Source: Candidatus Merdivicinus excrementipullorum (GTDB lineage Bacteria > Bacillota > Clostridia > Oscillospirales > Ruminococcaceae). From it: a DNA stretch of 64,000 nucleotides. The notes beneath the pieces are model-generated. The model did no database searches, was not told the origin of the DNA, and saw only the letters and a program-made list of their open reading frames with translations. The stretch lies in the NCBI GenBank assembly GCA_018716725.1, contig DVJP01000077.1, positions 1 through 64,000 on the forward strand, given 5' to 3'. Shown here one piece after another: positions 33,249 through 41,810 of this stretch; the stretch's first letter is position 1, and each line of letters opens with the position of its first letter. The translations under genes and the position numbers were made by a program.

Positions 33249-33262
33249 GCAGTATAAAAAAA

Positions 33263-33293
33263 TATGGGTGTCCAAAACGGACGCCCATTTTTC
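33263..33293 (+). terminator. Intrinsic terminator after the DUF368 gene
   Basis: Stem ATGGGTGTCC / GGACGCCCAT with an AAAAC loop and TTTTTC tail, 15 bp after the stop codon. One G-U style mismatch. Confidence 0.85.
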
Positions 33294-33314
33294 ATGTCAC
33301 TATAAAACACAAAC

Positions 33315-33353
33315 GGGCGGCTATGTCATCAATCTGATGACCGCCGCCCTTAC
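33315..33353. repeat. Degenerate GTAGGGG-class hairpin
   Basis: Arms GGGCGGC and GCCGCCC enclose a nested GTCATC / GATGAC hairpin and end in CTTAC, a variant of the CCCCTAC border seen in the other intergenic hairpins. Confidence 0.55.
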
Positions 33354-33423
33354 AATTTGTTCCTATTGTAAGCTAGAATTGGAACCCTGTTAAACCGGCC
33401 AACCGGCTGCGAGCTTCTCCCGC

Positions 33424-34263
33424 TTATCGGATGACCCGCCCCTTATTGGAATTTTTCCCGTTATTCTGGGCAACCGGGACTTCCTGAGAGCCGATGTCTG
33501 TAAAGATCACATCGTCGTCTTCTTCGTCCTCATCATCCTCATCGTCCAGTTCTCCCCGCTCTTCCCGGAGCTTTTGCTCCTGCGGCTCGATAATATACTT
33601 CACCAAATAAGGGTACGAGTTAAACACCGTGATAAACCCAATGGTGGAAAAAGCCAGAAGCAGCAGGACTGGGATAGTTAAAGGGAAAAACAGCGCAGAG
33701 GGGATGGCAATTAACAAAACGAAAAACGCGGTAATAATATTGGTCTTAATCCCCAAAAAGGCAAAAATCAAACAATTTTTCAAAATATACCGCAGCTTCA
33801 ATTCCACTGTAATGGCCATCAGGTAGGCATAGAACTGCACAAAGAGGAAAATCAAACAAAACAGGATGCACAGGCCGTAAGGAATGAGCATGGCCCAGGA
33901 GGTGCTGGAATTGACAAAATACCAGAAAAACGAAACCCCTGCAACCACAGAAATCACGCCAAACAAGATACTCAGTGCAAACCCCTGCTTCCAGTTGCTC
34001 TTAAACGCATCCCAGAAATCGGAAACCAGAAACGTCGGTTTTTCCGTAGCGTAATTCCGGAGCACATAGGTCATGCCGCAAATAGCCGGGCCGATGGTGA
34101 CAATGGGGATACAGCAGACCAAAAACAAAAGGTTCAGCTGAATGAGCTTCCAGAATTTCCGGAAATACAACTCAAAAAACAGGAAAAACCTTTTTTTCTT
34201 GGGCGCGTTTTTATCAACGCCTGGACCGGGCTTACTGTAATTAAAAAATCCAAAAAATGCCAT
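33424..34263 (-). CDS. DUF624 (YesL-like) membrane protein
   Basis: A 279-residue protein with about five transmembrane segments and the family opening LFFELYFRKFWKLIQLNLLF followed by GPAICGMTYVLRNYA. YesL-like proteins often accompany sugar ABC importers, but none is present here. The C-terminal 60 residues form an unusually acidic tail (a long DE run near 240-252) ending in a basic GKNSNKGRVIR segment, which I do not see as usual for the family. A consensus promoter lies upstream. Confidence 0.82.
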   Translation of the reverse strand: MAFFGFFNYSKPGPGVDKNAPKKKRFFLFFELYFRKFWKLIQLNLLFLVCCIPIVTIGPAICGMTYVLRNYATEKPTFLVSDFWDAFKSNWKQGFALSILFGVISVVAGVSFFWYFVNSSTSWAMLIPYGLCILFCLIFLFVQFYAYLMAITVELKLRYILKNCLIFAFLGIKTNIITAFFVLLIAIPSALFFPLTIPVLLLLAFSTIGFITVFNSYPYLVKYIIEPQEQKLREERGELDDEDDEDEEDDDVIFTDIGSQEVPVAQNNGKNSNKGRVIR

Positions 34264-34368
34264 GTTTCCTATCTCCGTTTCTTTTCCACGAGATTCTGCC
34301 CATGCGGCGCATTCAACAATATCTCTATGATTTTGTTTTTTCGCCTATATTTTTTGGGCACATATACT

Positions 34369-34397
34369 ATTATGCACGAAACAGCGAATTTTGTCAA
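34369..34397 (-). promoter_or_regulatory. Promoter of the DUF624 gene
   Basis: On the minus strand TTGACA (34392-34397), a 17-bp spacer, CATAAT (34369-34374); near consensus. Confidence 0.8.
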
Positions 34398-34443
34398 GCA
34401 TATGTCATGAGGATTCTTTAAACGATTCATGAACAAGCGGTGT

Positions 34444-35193
34444 TTAAAGCAAAAATTCACACAATTCCGCGCATCCGGCATCCAAAAGGGCGGCTGCGGC
34501 CAGCATCAGCAGCAGGATGGCAAATTTAACGCCGTACACCTGAAAGCTCCGGGAAGAAAGGGCTTCTCCCCTGGTCATAGCCCGGAAAAACCGGTTGGAA
34601 AGCCGCACGGATTCCCGGCAGCCTAAAAGCAGCGCATAACCGGACAAGGCTCCCGCCGGGAGCAGCAACAGCAGCGCCAGCAAAATCCCTTTGCCGTCAA
34701 AGGAGAGGTAGAAATGCGCCATGCTCATCCCCAGGCCCATGCCCCGAAACAGCAGGAAAAATATGGAAAATGGCTGGCCCACTGCGCTGAACCCGCAGAG
34801 GAACACCCCTCCTGCCAGCATTAGGGAGGATAAAAAGGCGTGGAAGGCAATGTCCCAAAAACTGCTTTCCGCCCGCCCAGCCAAATATCCCCGGGTAATC
34901 TGCTCCAAGGCCCCCGCCGTATCCGCGCCCATACTGCCGGCCAGCGCCGCCCCATAGCCGATGGCAGCCAGGAACAAAACGCCCAGCACTGTGGTCATGG
35001 TCCCGGCCGGACGCTTTTGGGGCCGGGCAGCCGGCGCGGCCACATAAACCGGCGGCTCCTTTGGAGGCAGCTTCTCCTCTCCGCCAGGTGGTTCCGGTGG
35101 CTTTTCCGCCGGTTTTTCCGATAGAACAGGCTCAGCCTTCCTGCGGTCCTGGGCCGCAAAAACAGCCCGGTTTTCCGTCCAATTTCCTTCCAT
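34444..35193 (-). CDS. SpoIIM-like (stage II sporulation protein M) membrane protein
   Basis: A 249-residue protein with a proline-rich cytoplasmic N-terminal 65 residues and about five transmembrane segments. The segment FLCGFSAVGQPFSIFFLLFRGMGLGMSM near 130-157 matches the conserved core of SpoIIM, the membrane scaffold of the SpoIID-IIM-IIP peptidoglycan-remodelling complex during engulfment. The N-terminal extension (PAEKPPEPPGGEEKLPPKEPP) is unusual. The call is by motif, not certain; other DUF95 proteins look similar. It lies 84 bp after proC on the same strand. Confidence 0.6.
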   Translation of the reverse strand: MEGNWTENRAVFAAQDRRKAEPVLSEKPAEKPPEPPGGEEKLPPKEPPVYVAAPAARPQKRPAGTMTTVLGVLFLAAIGYGAALAGSMGADTAGALEQITRGYLAGRAESSFWDIAFHAFLSSLMLAGGVFLCGFSAVGQPFSIFFLLFRGMGLGMSMAHFYLSFDGKGILLALLLLLPAGALSGYALLLGCRESVRLSNRFFRAMTRGEALSSRSFQVYGVKFAILLLMLAAAALLDAGCAELCEFLL

Positions 35194-35277
35194 TTTTCCG
35201 CCTTCCTTCCGCTGGGGCGCTTTGCCCCGGATGGTACATCCTATGCGGAAGGGAGCCGGGTTATGCGGACAAACCGG

Positions 35278-36084
35278 TTATTTGCCTTGGGCCAGCTCGT
35301 AAGCCCGTTTGACGCAGTCCCGGCAGGAATCTGCAACCGCCTTTTGCAGGCCGTTTTCCCGCAGGGCGGCAAGCCCGGCGATGGTAGTTCCCCCCTTGGA
35401 GGACACCATTTGGATCAGGGAATCGATGTCCTGTCCGGAATGCTCCATCATTTCCGCCGCGCCCCGCATGGTCTGGCAGAAAAGGGCCAGGCAGGTTTCG
35501 TAAGGGATGCCCTGCTCAGCGCCGTACTGGATGTACCCCTTGGCAAACTCATAGAGGAAGGCCGGGGTGCTGCCGTTGATGGCGATAATTTCATTCATTT
35601 TGTCCGCAGGGATTTCCCGCACCACACCGGCGCACTGGAAAATCTGCCGGGCGGTGTCAAATTCTTCCTGGGAAACCGGGGAAACCTTGGCCATAGCCAC
35701 GGCACCCTGGCCCAAAAGCAGGGGGGTATTGGGCATAATGGGCACCACTTTCGCATCAAAGCCCAGGGCCTTTTTGATGCGGTCTGCCGTCACACCGGCG
35801 GCGATGGACAGGTAGACCCGGTCCTTGTTTTCGCTGGCGGCCAATTCCGAGAGAAGCTCGTCCATATTCTGGGGCTTCACCGACAAAAGGACAAACTCCG
35901 CTTCCTCTAAAACTTTTCCGGCGGAGGAAAGGGGCTTCATGCCAATGGAGCCTTCCAGCGCCTTCATTTTTTCCTCCTGGACGTCAAAGCCGAAGAGACG
36001 GCAGTCCTCCCCCATCCCGGCTTTAACGCCTTTTAAAATGGCCGTAGCCATATTGCCGCAGCCGATTGCACCCAGTTTGAGCAT
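35278..36084 (-). CDS. proC: Pyrroline-5-carboxylate reductase
   Basis: A 268-residue NAD(P)H-dependent reductase making proline from pyrroline-5-carboxylate. The Rossmann motif KLGAIGCGNMATAILKG opens the protein, LSVKPQNM is near 70, and the C-terminal signature GGTTIAGLAALRENGLQKAV near 232-251 is diagnostic. I use the second in-frame ATG (36084), which has AAAGGA at a workable distance; the first abuts that site. It begins 19 bp after the SCIFF maturase stop, so it may share its transcript. Confidence 0.94.
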   Translation of the reverse strand: MLKLGAIGCGNMATAILKGVKAGMGEDCRLFGFDVQEEKMKALEGSIGMKPLSSAGKVLEEAEFVLLSVKPQNMDELLSELAASENKDRVYLSIAAGVTADRIKKALGFDAKVVPIMPNTPLLLGQGAVAMAKVSPVSQEEFDTARQIFQCAGVVREIPADKMNEIIAINGSTPAFLYEFAKGYIQYGAEQGIPYETCLALFCQTMRGAAEMMEHSGQDIDSLIQMVSSKGGTTIAGLAALRENGLQKAVADSCRDCVKRAYELAQGK

Positions 36085-36103
36085 TTCTCTCATTCCTTTC
36101 CGC

Positions 36104-37477
36104 TTATTCCTCGTCCGCCATGGCGGCCTTGATCATAATGGCGCATTCCAGGCGTTTTTTCTCCAATTCGCAGGAGAATTTGAAGGGTTTCAGCACATCC
36201 CCGGCGTACTGAAGGTTGTTGGCGTTGCAGCCGCCGGAGCAGTAGAATTTGGCCCAGCAGTCAGCGCAGTCCTCTTTGCCGTAGATATTGGCCCGGGCAA
36301 AGTAATCCTTCATTTCCGTGTTGAAGCTGCCGTCATAAAGGCTGCCCATTTTCCACTCCTCCATGCCCACGAACTGGTGGCAGGGGTAGATATCCCCGTC
36401 GGGGGTGATGGCCACATACTCGTTGCCGCAGCCGCATCCCCGGAGCCGCTTAATGGCGCAGGGGCCTTGGTCCAGGTCGATCATGAAGTGGAAGAAATTG
36501 AAGCCCTTCCCGGCTTTTTTCCGGGCGATCAGTTCCTTGGCGACACGCTCGTATTCCTCGAAAATGGCGGGCATATCCGCCTCAGTCAGGGCGTAGTCGT
36601 GTTTGGGGTCGGTGACAACAGGCTCCACGGAAATCTGGTCGAAGCCCATATCGTTGAAATGGAACACGTCCTTGCCGAAATCCAGGTTGTACTTGGTGAA
36701 GGTGCCCCGGACGTAATACTGGTCGTTGCCGGAGGCCTTCCGGGCTTCCACAAACTTCTGGTACTTGGGCATAATGGTGTCATAGGTGCCGAAATTGCCG
36801 GCGTTGGGGCGCATCCGGTCGTTGACTTCCTTCCGGCCGTCAATGGACAGCACCACGTTGGACATTTCCTTGTTGAGGAATTCATATTTGTCCTCGGTCA
36901 GCAGGATGCCGTTGGTGGTAATGGTAAAGCGGAAGTTCTTATTGTGCTCTTTTTCCTGGCTCCGGGCGTAGGCCACTACCTGTTTTACCACCTCCCAGTT
37001 CATGAGGGGTTCGCCGCCGAAGAAATCCAGTTCCAGGTTGCGGCGGCTGCCGGAATGCTCGATCAAAAAGTCGATGGCCCGTTTGCCGGTTTCAAAGTCC
37101 ATGAGCTTGCGGCCCTCGCCGAAGTCGCCGGTAGAGGCGAAGCAGTATTTGCACCGCAGCTGGCAGTCGTGGGAGATGTGAAGGCACATGGCTTTAATGG
37201 GGGAAGAAACCATCCGGTCGGCGAACCGGGCGTAATCGTCCTCGGAAAACAGGTAGCCGCCCTTGTACATTTCGTAAAGCTCGCTGTAAGCGTCCTTTAA
37301 TTCCTCTTGGGAAAATTCTCCGGACAGCTTGTCCAAAAGTTCTTGGGGGCAGTTCTCCGCCATGGGCGCATCCAGGAAATCCAGCAGGCGGTAAGCCGCG
37401 TCATCCACCACCGAAACGCCGCCGCTGTGGACGTCCAGCACAATATTATAGCCGTTCAGTTGATATTTATGGATCAT
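36104..37477 (-). CDS. SCIFF peptide maturase (radical SAM/SPASM thioether-forming enzyme)
   Basis: A 457-residue radical SAM enzyme that installs Cys-to-residue thioether bridges in the SCIFF ranthipeptide. An N-terminal peptide-recognition region precedes the CxxxCxxC cluster motif (HDCQLRCKYCFASTG near 108-122). The C-terminal SPASM region has the cysteine series GCGCGNEY, CHQF, CADCWAKFYCSGGCNANNL. The start at 37477 follows AAAGGTG and gives the family length; an upstream 46-codon extension would enter the hairpin after SCIFF. The substrate gene lies 103 bp upstream. Confidence 0.96.
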   Translation of the reverse strand: MIHKYQLNGYNIVLDVHSGGVSVVDDAAYRLLDFLDAPMAENCPQELLDKLSGEFSQEELKDAYSELYEMYKGGYLFSEDDYARFADRMVSSPIKAMCLHISHDCQLRCKYCFASTGDFGEGRKLMDFETGKRAIDFLIEHSGSRRNLELDFFGGEPLMNWEVVKQVVAYARSQEKEHNKNFRFTITTNGILLTEDKYEFLNKEMSNVVLSIDGRKEVNDRMRPNAGNFGTYDTIMPKYQKFVEARKASGNDQYYVRGTFTKYNLDFGKDVFHFNDMGFDQISVEPVVTDPKHDYALTEADMPAIFEEYERVAKELIARKKAGKGFNFFHFMIDLDQGPCAIKRLRGCGCGNEYVAITPDGDIYPCHQFVGMEEWKMGSLYDGSFNTEMKDYFARANIYGKEDCADCWAKFYCSGGCNANNLQYAGDVLKPFKFSCELEKKRLECAIMIKAAMADEE

Positions 37478-37513
37478 GTTATCCTTTTCACCTTTCTTTT
37501 TTACACAAAAGGA

Positions 37514-37560
37514 ACGGGCGCACAGCGGCCCTCCGGAAAAGAAGGTCCTGTTCGCCCGGT
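37514..37560 (-). promoter_or_regulatory. Hairpin between SCIFF and its maturase
   Basis: On the minus strand CGGGCGAACAG pairs with CTGTGCGCCCG around a GC-rich loop and is followed by TTCCTTTTG. It can act as a leaky terminator or an RNA-processing barrier that keeps peptide expression above enzyme expression. Confidence 0.6.
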
Positions 37561-37580
37561 ATGTTCCCTGAAAATCAGAA

Positions 37581-37727
37581 TTACTTATCTGCTTTCTCGC
37601 ATTTCTGATTGCCAACGGTGCAGGAAGTCTTGCAGGCAGACTGGCAGGAAGCCTGGCACTCGCCGCAGCCGCCTTTTGCAGCAGTTTCCTTCAGATTGCA
37701 TTTGTTCAAAGTTTTTACATGTTTCAT
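37581..37727 (-). CDS. SCIFF ranthipeptide precursor
   Basis: A 48-residue peptide beginning MKHVKTLNKCNLKE and containing the canonical cysteine block CGECQASCQSACKTSC and a final QKC, which is diagnostic of SCIFF (six cysteines in forty-five residues). Cysteines are at positions 10, 21, 24, 28, 32, 36 and 43, so there are seven; position 10 is serine or similar in the family members I recall. GGAGAG precedes the ATG. It lies 27 bp after the TIGR04086-like gene and 103 bp before its maturase. SCIFF is widespread in Clostridia and its physiological role is unresolved. Confidence 0.96.
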   Translation of the reverse strand: MKHVKTLNKCNLKETAAKGGCGECQASCQSACKTSCTVGNQKCEKADK

Positions 37728-37754
37728 ATTGATCTCTCCGTTTCTTAAAATATC

Positions 37755-38171
37755 TCAGTATAGCTGCCCTTTTTTGCCCACACCCAGCACGCCTCCGATC
37801 ATTCCGGCCACAATTACGACCAGCGCACGGGACCAGACGGAAGCCTCCGGCATACCGGACAAAATCCAGCTAACCGCCAAAATAACCGCAGCCAGCAGCA
37901 ATGCGCTGAAGCCTCCAGTTAAAAGGCCGCGTTTCTTTCGGGCCTTTGCCGCCGTAAAGCCGGCAAAAAAGCCTCCTATCGCCGCTACTGCCATTGCAGC
38001 AGCCGGAATCATGGCCCCTGTGGCGTGAACTGCGCCCAGGACGGCCGCCAGCAGGCAGAGCGCGCCTCCCCCAGCTAAAATCCCTGCTAAAACGCCCAGC
38101 AAAACCGGGCGCACATAGGCTTTCCCGCGGGTGAGGAACGCCCCATTCCCCTGTTTATCCGCTTTTTCCAT
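37755..38171 (-). CDS. TIGR04086-like small membrane protein
   Basis: A 138-residue protein with about four transmembrane segments rich in Ala and Gly (PVLLGVLAGILAGGGALCLL, AAAMAVAAIGGFFAGFTAAK, ALVVIVAGMIGGVLGVGKKG). Position and pattern match the small membrane family TIGR04086, which I recall being found next to SCIFF and yajC in Clostridia. Whether it exports or anchors the matured peptide is unknown. It sits between yajC (68 bp upstream) and SCIFF (27 bp downstream). Confidence 0.75.
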   Translation of the reverse strand: MEKADKQGNGAFLTRGKAYVRPVLLGVLAGILAGGGALCLLAAVLGAVHATGAMIPAAAMAVAAIGGFFAGFTAAKARKKRGLLTGGFSALLLAAVILAVSWILSGMPEASVWSRALVVIVAGMIGGVLGVGKKGQLY

Positions 38172-38239
38172 GGAACCACACCCTTCCCCGGCATCTTCAC
38201 CGGACTTGTTGTTCCATATCTATGCGGGAACAGGCTGGC

Positions 38240-38572
38240 TTATGCCTCCTCGTCGTGCAGGGTTTCGTTAGACTGGATCGCCCAGCGTTTAATGCGGATC
38301 TTGCTCCGATCCGAACCCGTTTCGATAACCACAGTATCCTCACGCAGGGAAACGACACGGCCGATAATACCGCCGCTGGTGGTTACTTCGTCGCCGACCT
38401 GCAGGCTGTTGCGCATTTTCTGCATTTCTTTGTCGCGTTTGCGCTGAGGACGGATCAGGATAAAATACATCACAACCACAATCAGCACAATAGGCAGCAG
38501 CTGGACCAGCATCAAAAGCCAGCCGCCGGACTGGGTCGTGTTTGCCGTTGTTTCCAACAGAGCAGTGAACAT
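38240..38572 (-). CDS. yajC: Preprotein translocase subunit YajC
   Basis: A 110-residue Sec accessory protein with one N-terminal membrane segment (LLPIVLIVVVMYFILIRPQRKR) followed by the conserved MQKMRNSLQVGDEVTTSGGIIGRVVS cytoplasmic region. The ATG at 38572 follows GGAGGG; an upstream in-frame start has no support. A consensus promoter is present, and this gene probably leads the transcript into TIGR04086, SCIFF and the maturase. Confidence 0.96.
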   Translation of the reverse strand: MFTALLETTANTTQSGGWLLMLVQLLPIVLIVVVMYFILIRPQRKRDKEMQKMRNSLQVGDEVTTSGGIIGRVVSLREDTVVIETGSDRSKIRIKRWAIQSNETLHDEEA

Positions 38573-38631
38573 GAACTTCCCTCCAAAATGGTATTGACGA
38601 ACCCCGGGTCGCACCGGGACGTAACAATTAT

Positions 38632-38660
38632 ATTATACTATACCCCAGGCGTTTGTGCAA
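38632..38660 (-). promoter_or_regulatory. Promoter of the yajC-SCIFF transcript
   Basis: On the minus strand TTGCAC (38655-38660), a 17-bp spacer and TATAAT (38632-38637), about 60 bp before yajC. Confidence 0.8.
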
Positions 38661-38701
38661 GAGGAAAGTTGCAGAGAATTGAAAATTTTTCAAGAATCTT
38701 C

Positions 38702-40336
38702 CTATTTCCCGCTGAGGAACTGGTCGATTCCGTCGGCCACAGCCTCGGCGAAGACGGGATAATAGCTGGAATTGGTCAGCAGAGCCTTTTCCTCGCTGTT
38801 GGTTAAGAAGCCGTATTCCACCAAAACGGAGGCGAACTGTTTGGTGCGGGTAACGGCAAACTCGCTGAACTTGTTGCCGCGGTCCCGAGCATTACCCGCA
38901 TACGGCAGGGTCAGATACGCCTGGTAAAGCTCGTCGTTGATATGTTTCGCCAGCCGCTGGGACCAGGGGGTGTTGTAATAGGTTTCCACACCCCGGGCGG
39001 AATTGTTGCCGCTTACCGAGTTCTGGTGGACGGCGATGTACACATGGGGCATCCATTTGATAGCCATCTGAGCGCGCTGGGTCACGCTGACATAAGAGCC
39101 TGCCCGGGTTTCCAGCAGGTAAACGGTGGCCCCTCTGGATTCCAGTTCCGTTTTCAGGGCCTGGGCATGAGCCAAGTTCACGTCCGCTTCCTTGACGCCG
39201 CCGCCGGTATTGCCTGCATCGCCGCTGCCGTGGCCCGCGTCAATGACGATCCGCGCGCCTTTTAAGCTGGTGACGGGGTTTAAGAATTTGAGGGTCAGGG
39301 TGCCGTCAGCGCCGTAAGTAGCGTAAGCGCCGTAATAAGCGCCCTGATGAGAAAGGTTCAGGGTCACCTGCACCTGGGGGATGCCGCTGTTCATGACCAC
39401 TCGCCAGCTGGCGGAGGTAAAGGCGCTGCCGCTGGGGAAGGAGAGGTTGTCCACAGAATAGGCCGTGGTATAGTCAAAGGTCAGGGTCACGCTGGTGGGA
39501 TTGCAGCTGGTCACCGTGTTGCTGGTGCTGCTGGCATACGACAAAGGCGAAGGGGTCAGATTAAAAGGGACAGCCCAGTTCTGCTTAAAGGTCAGGATCG
39601 TAAATGTCCCGTCATTTTTCACGGTAACGCCGGAAATTTCATTGTTGCCGTTGGTGCCGTTTTTTACAACGGTGGCATTATTTTTGGAAACGCGGCGGCC
39701 GGATTTCAGGATATAGCTGGAGCTGGTGGTGCCAACGGCGTAATCCATGGTATTCTGGGGCAGATTGTACCAATAGGGAGACGCATAGTCCTCGCCCCGG
39801 TCCACGGAACTGAAAATATCCGCGTATTCCGCGTTAATCCGCACAATGTCGCCGGAAGCGGGGGTTACGTTGTCCAGGCTGCCGGACACACTGCCGCCGG
39901 AACCGCCGTCCGGATCTTCCACATCCAAATATTTTTGCAGGGCAAGGGCCGTCACCTGGGCGCCCACCCGGGTTTCGGTGCGCCCGTCCTTAGTTGCCGT
40001 AAACTTCAGCTGCCCAAGGCTTGTATCCTTCTCCACAGTGGGAACGGGATAGCTGCCCTCATACCAAACGCCGCCGTCCTCCGTCCGGGAGGTGGCAGAC
40101 AGGGAAACAGTTTTGCCGTCCACCTGGGCGGATACGGAAGACCCGGAAGCGGCTAATGCCTCCAAAGTCAATGTCTCGCCGCCCACCAGGCTCACAGACC
40201 CTTTGGGAGAAACATCCAAAAGCAGCGAATCCATGACAGGGTCCGCCGCAAATACATCCGCCCAGCCAAAACAGGCCATCAGTACGGCCAGTACGGCCGC
40301 CAATGAAATTGTTCTCAAGGTTATTTTTTTGCTCAT
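38702..40336 (-). CDS. Secreted N-acetylmuramoyl-L-alanine amidase (Amidase_3)
   Basis: A 544-residue secreted peptidoglycan hydrolase that cuts the amide between MurNAc and the peptide. A signal peptide (residues 8-30, ending ADVFA) leads into about 300 residues of beta-rich domains, then the zinc amidase domain from about 360: VIDAGHGSGDAGNTGG, GVKEADVNLAHA, AVHQNSVSG and LVEYGFLTNSEE supply the expected H-E-H-E set. The start at 40336 is chosen because AAAAGGA abuts the previous in-frame ATG. It could serve growth or spore-related wall remodelling. Confidence 0.94.
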   Translation of the reverse strand: MSKKITLRTISLAAVLAVLMACFGWADVFAADPVMDSLLLDVSPKGSVSLVGGETLTLEALAASGSSVSAQVDGKTVSLSATSRTEDGGVWYEGSYPVPTVEKDTSLGQLKFTATKDGRTETRVGAQVTALALQKYLDVEDPDGGSGGSVSGSLDNVTPASGDIVRINAEYADIFSSVDRGEDYASPYWYNLPQNTMDYAVGTTSSSYILKSGRRVSKNNATVVKNGTNGNNEISGVTVKNDGTFTILTFKQNWAVPFNLTPSPLSYASSTSNTVTSCNPTSVTLTFDYTTAYSVDNLSFPSGSAFTSASWRVVMNSGIPQVQVTLNLSHQGAYYGAYATYGADGTLTLKFLNPVTSLKGARIVIDAGHGSGDAGNTGGGVKEADVNLAHAQALKTELESRGATVYLLETRAGSYVSVTQRAQMAIKWMPHVYIAVHQNSVSGNNSARGVETYYNTPWSQRLAKHINDELYQAYLTLPYAGNARDRGNKFSEFAVTRTKQFASVLVEYGFLTNSEEKALLTNSSYYPVFAEAVADGIDQFLSGK

Positions 40337-40369
40337 TTTCATTCCTTTTCTTTCTAAATCCAAAGGGTA

Positions 40370-41707
40370 TTACGGCTGCGTTGATTCCAGAAGCAGCGGC
40401 TGCCAGTAGGCCTTGGCTTGGGCAGCGGCGTCCGCGGTTTCTTCCGGAGGGTTTGCAATGCTGTCATAGCGGAAAAACATGATCCCGCCATAGGAGGGAA
40501 GCTCCCGGGAAAACTCGATCTGCCTGGCCAGAAGGTCCGGGGAGTCCATCCATTCAGAGGCTCCCGCCCCTGCGTACCGGTCTGTTTTCCCCACCTTGTA
40601 GGCGGCCAGGCCCACAACCATCGGGACGCCGGATTCCTCCGCCAGGGAATCCCACTGGCGGGCGGTTTCCGCAAAAGGAAGCGTCCCGTTTTCAAAGCCA
40701 TAGTAAAGCTGCGGAGCGATGTAATCCATGAGCCCTTCCCGCATCCACTGTTCTACGTCAATATAAAGGTCCCGGAAATTCTGTTCCATACTGCCCCGGG
40801 GGCTGACGCCGAACTGGGATTCCGGGCTGGCCTTATGGACTGCCTCGCTCAGTTCCCGGACCATGGCCAGGGTGTTTTCACGCCGCCACCGGGCTTGGTC
40901 CAGGGTTCCTCCTTCCGCCTGATACTGGGCGTAAGAGGGGGCGTCCACCGAAAAGTCCATATCCGGGGGATAAAAATAATCGTCGATATGAATCCCGTCT
41001 GTTCCATAGGTTTCCTGGACTTCCGCCGCGCCGTCTGCAATCAGCTTCCGGGCGTCGGCGGAGGCAGGATTTAAGTAAATATTCCCATCCGCAATCATCA
41101 GGTTTTCCTCCCGGAGGGCCGGGTCGTCGTACCACTGCCGGATAGGATATTCCGGCGGGACAAGGCTGATTTCCGATTCGGACATCCCCCGCATGGGGTT
41201 CAGCCAGCCGTGGAATTCCAGCCCCTGCTTTTCCGCTTCTTCCCGGAGAATTTGGACTGGGTCATAGTCCAAAGGCTTCCCCACTTCCCCGCTGGCCCAT
41301 TTGGACCAGGGGAAATACTGGGAAGGGTAAAAGCTGTCCCCAAAGGGGCGCACCTGGACGATCAGGGTATTCATGCCCAGGTCCTTGCTGTTCTGGACAA
41401 GTTCTTCCGCCGAAGCGGCGAATTCCTCCCGGCTTTTACCCACCAGCAGCGGGGACAGGTCCAGGTAGGAAACCCAGACGGCTTTCATTTCTTCGGCGCT
41501 GTCAGCCGGCTCCCGGCCGTTTTCCGGCAGAGCCAGCAGACCGGACAGGATTTCCGTCAGCGTCCCGGCTGTCTCCAGCCCCTGGGACGCCTTAGGCCTT
41601 TCCTGCCCCGCGGATATCCACTTTTCCAGCGCGCAGCCTCCCAACAAGCATGCGGCCAGCAAAAGCGCCGCGGCCTTCACCAAAGCCTTTCCCAACGTTT
41701 TTCCCAT
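40370..41707 (-). CDS. Glycoside hydrolase family 10-like (DUF187/GHL10) lipoprotein
   Basis: A 445-residue lipoprotein. The signal peptide ends in the lipobox LLGGC at about residues 23-27. The GHL10 barrel follows: KAVWVSYLDLSPLL near 79, MNTLIVQVRPFGDSFYPS near 112, GTDGIHIDDYFYPPDMDF near 240 and FGVSPRGSMEQNFRDL near 297, with IAPQLYYGFENGT near 330. These proteins are thought to act on cell-surface glycans, though activity is poorly documented. It is 33 bp upstream of the amidase, supporting a joint envelope role. Confidence 0.9.
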   Translation of the reverse strand: MGKTLGKALVKAAALLLAACLLGGCALEKWISAGQERPKASQGLETAGTLTEILSGLLALPENGREPADSAEEMKAVWVSYLDLSPLLVGKSREEFAASAEELVQNSKDLGMNTLIVQVRPFGDSFYPSQYFPWSKWASGEVGKPLDYDPVQILREEAEKQGLEFHGWLNPMRGMSESEISLVPPEYPIRQWYDDPALREENLMIADGNIYLNPASADARKLIADGAAEVQETYGTDGIHIDDYFYPPDMDFSVDAPSYAQYQAEGGTLDQARWRRENTLAMVRELSEAVHKASPESQFGVSPRGSMEQNFRDLYIDVEQWMREGLMDYIAPQLYYGFENGTLPFAETARQWDSLAEESGVPMVVGLAAYKVGKTDRYAGAGASEWMDSPDLLARQIEFSRELPSYGGIMFFRYDSIANPPEETADAAAQAKAYWQPLLLESTQP

Positions 41708-41810
41708 AAACCCACCCCGCATTGGCGTTCTTTTGCCCCGGGGAGCGGAAAAAACGGTTCATATGTATAGTGCCGAAACAGACGGCCTATGTTGCGTGTT
41801 TTTCCCGGAA

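Noticed and set aside
35825-37300. 491-codon plus-strand frame across proC and the SCIFF maturase
   Set aside because: Shadow of two confidently identified genes; no domain recognised.
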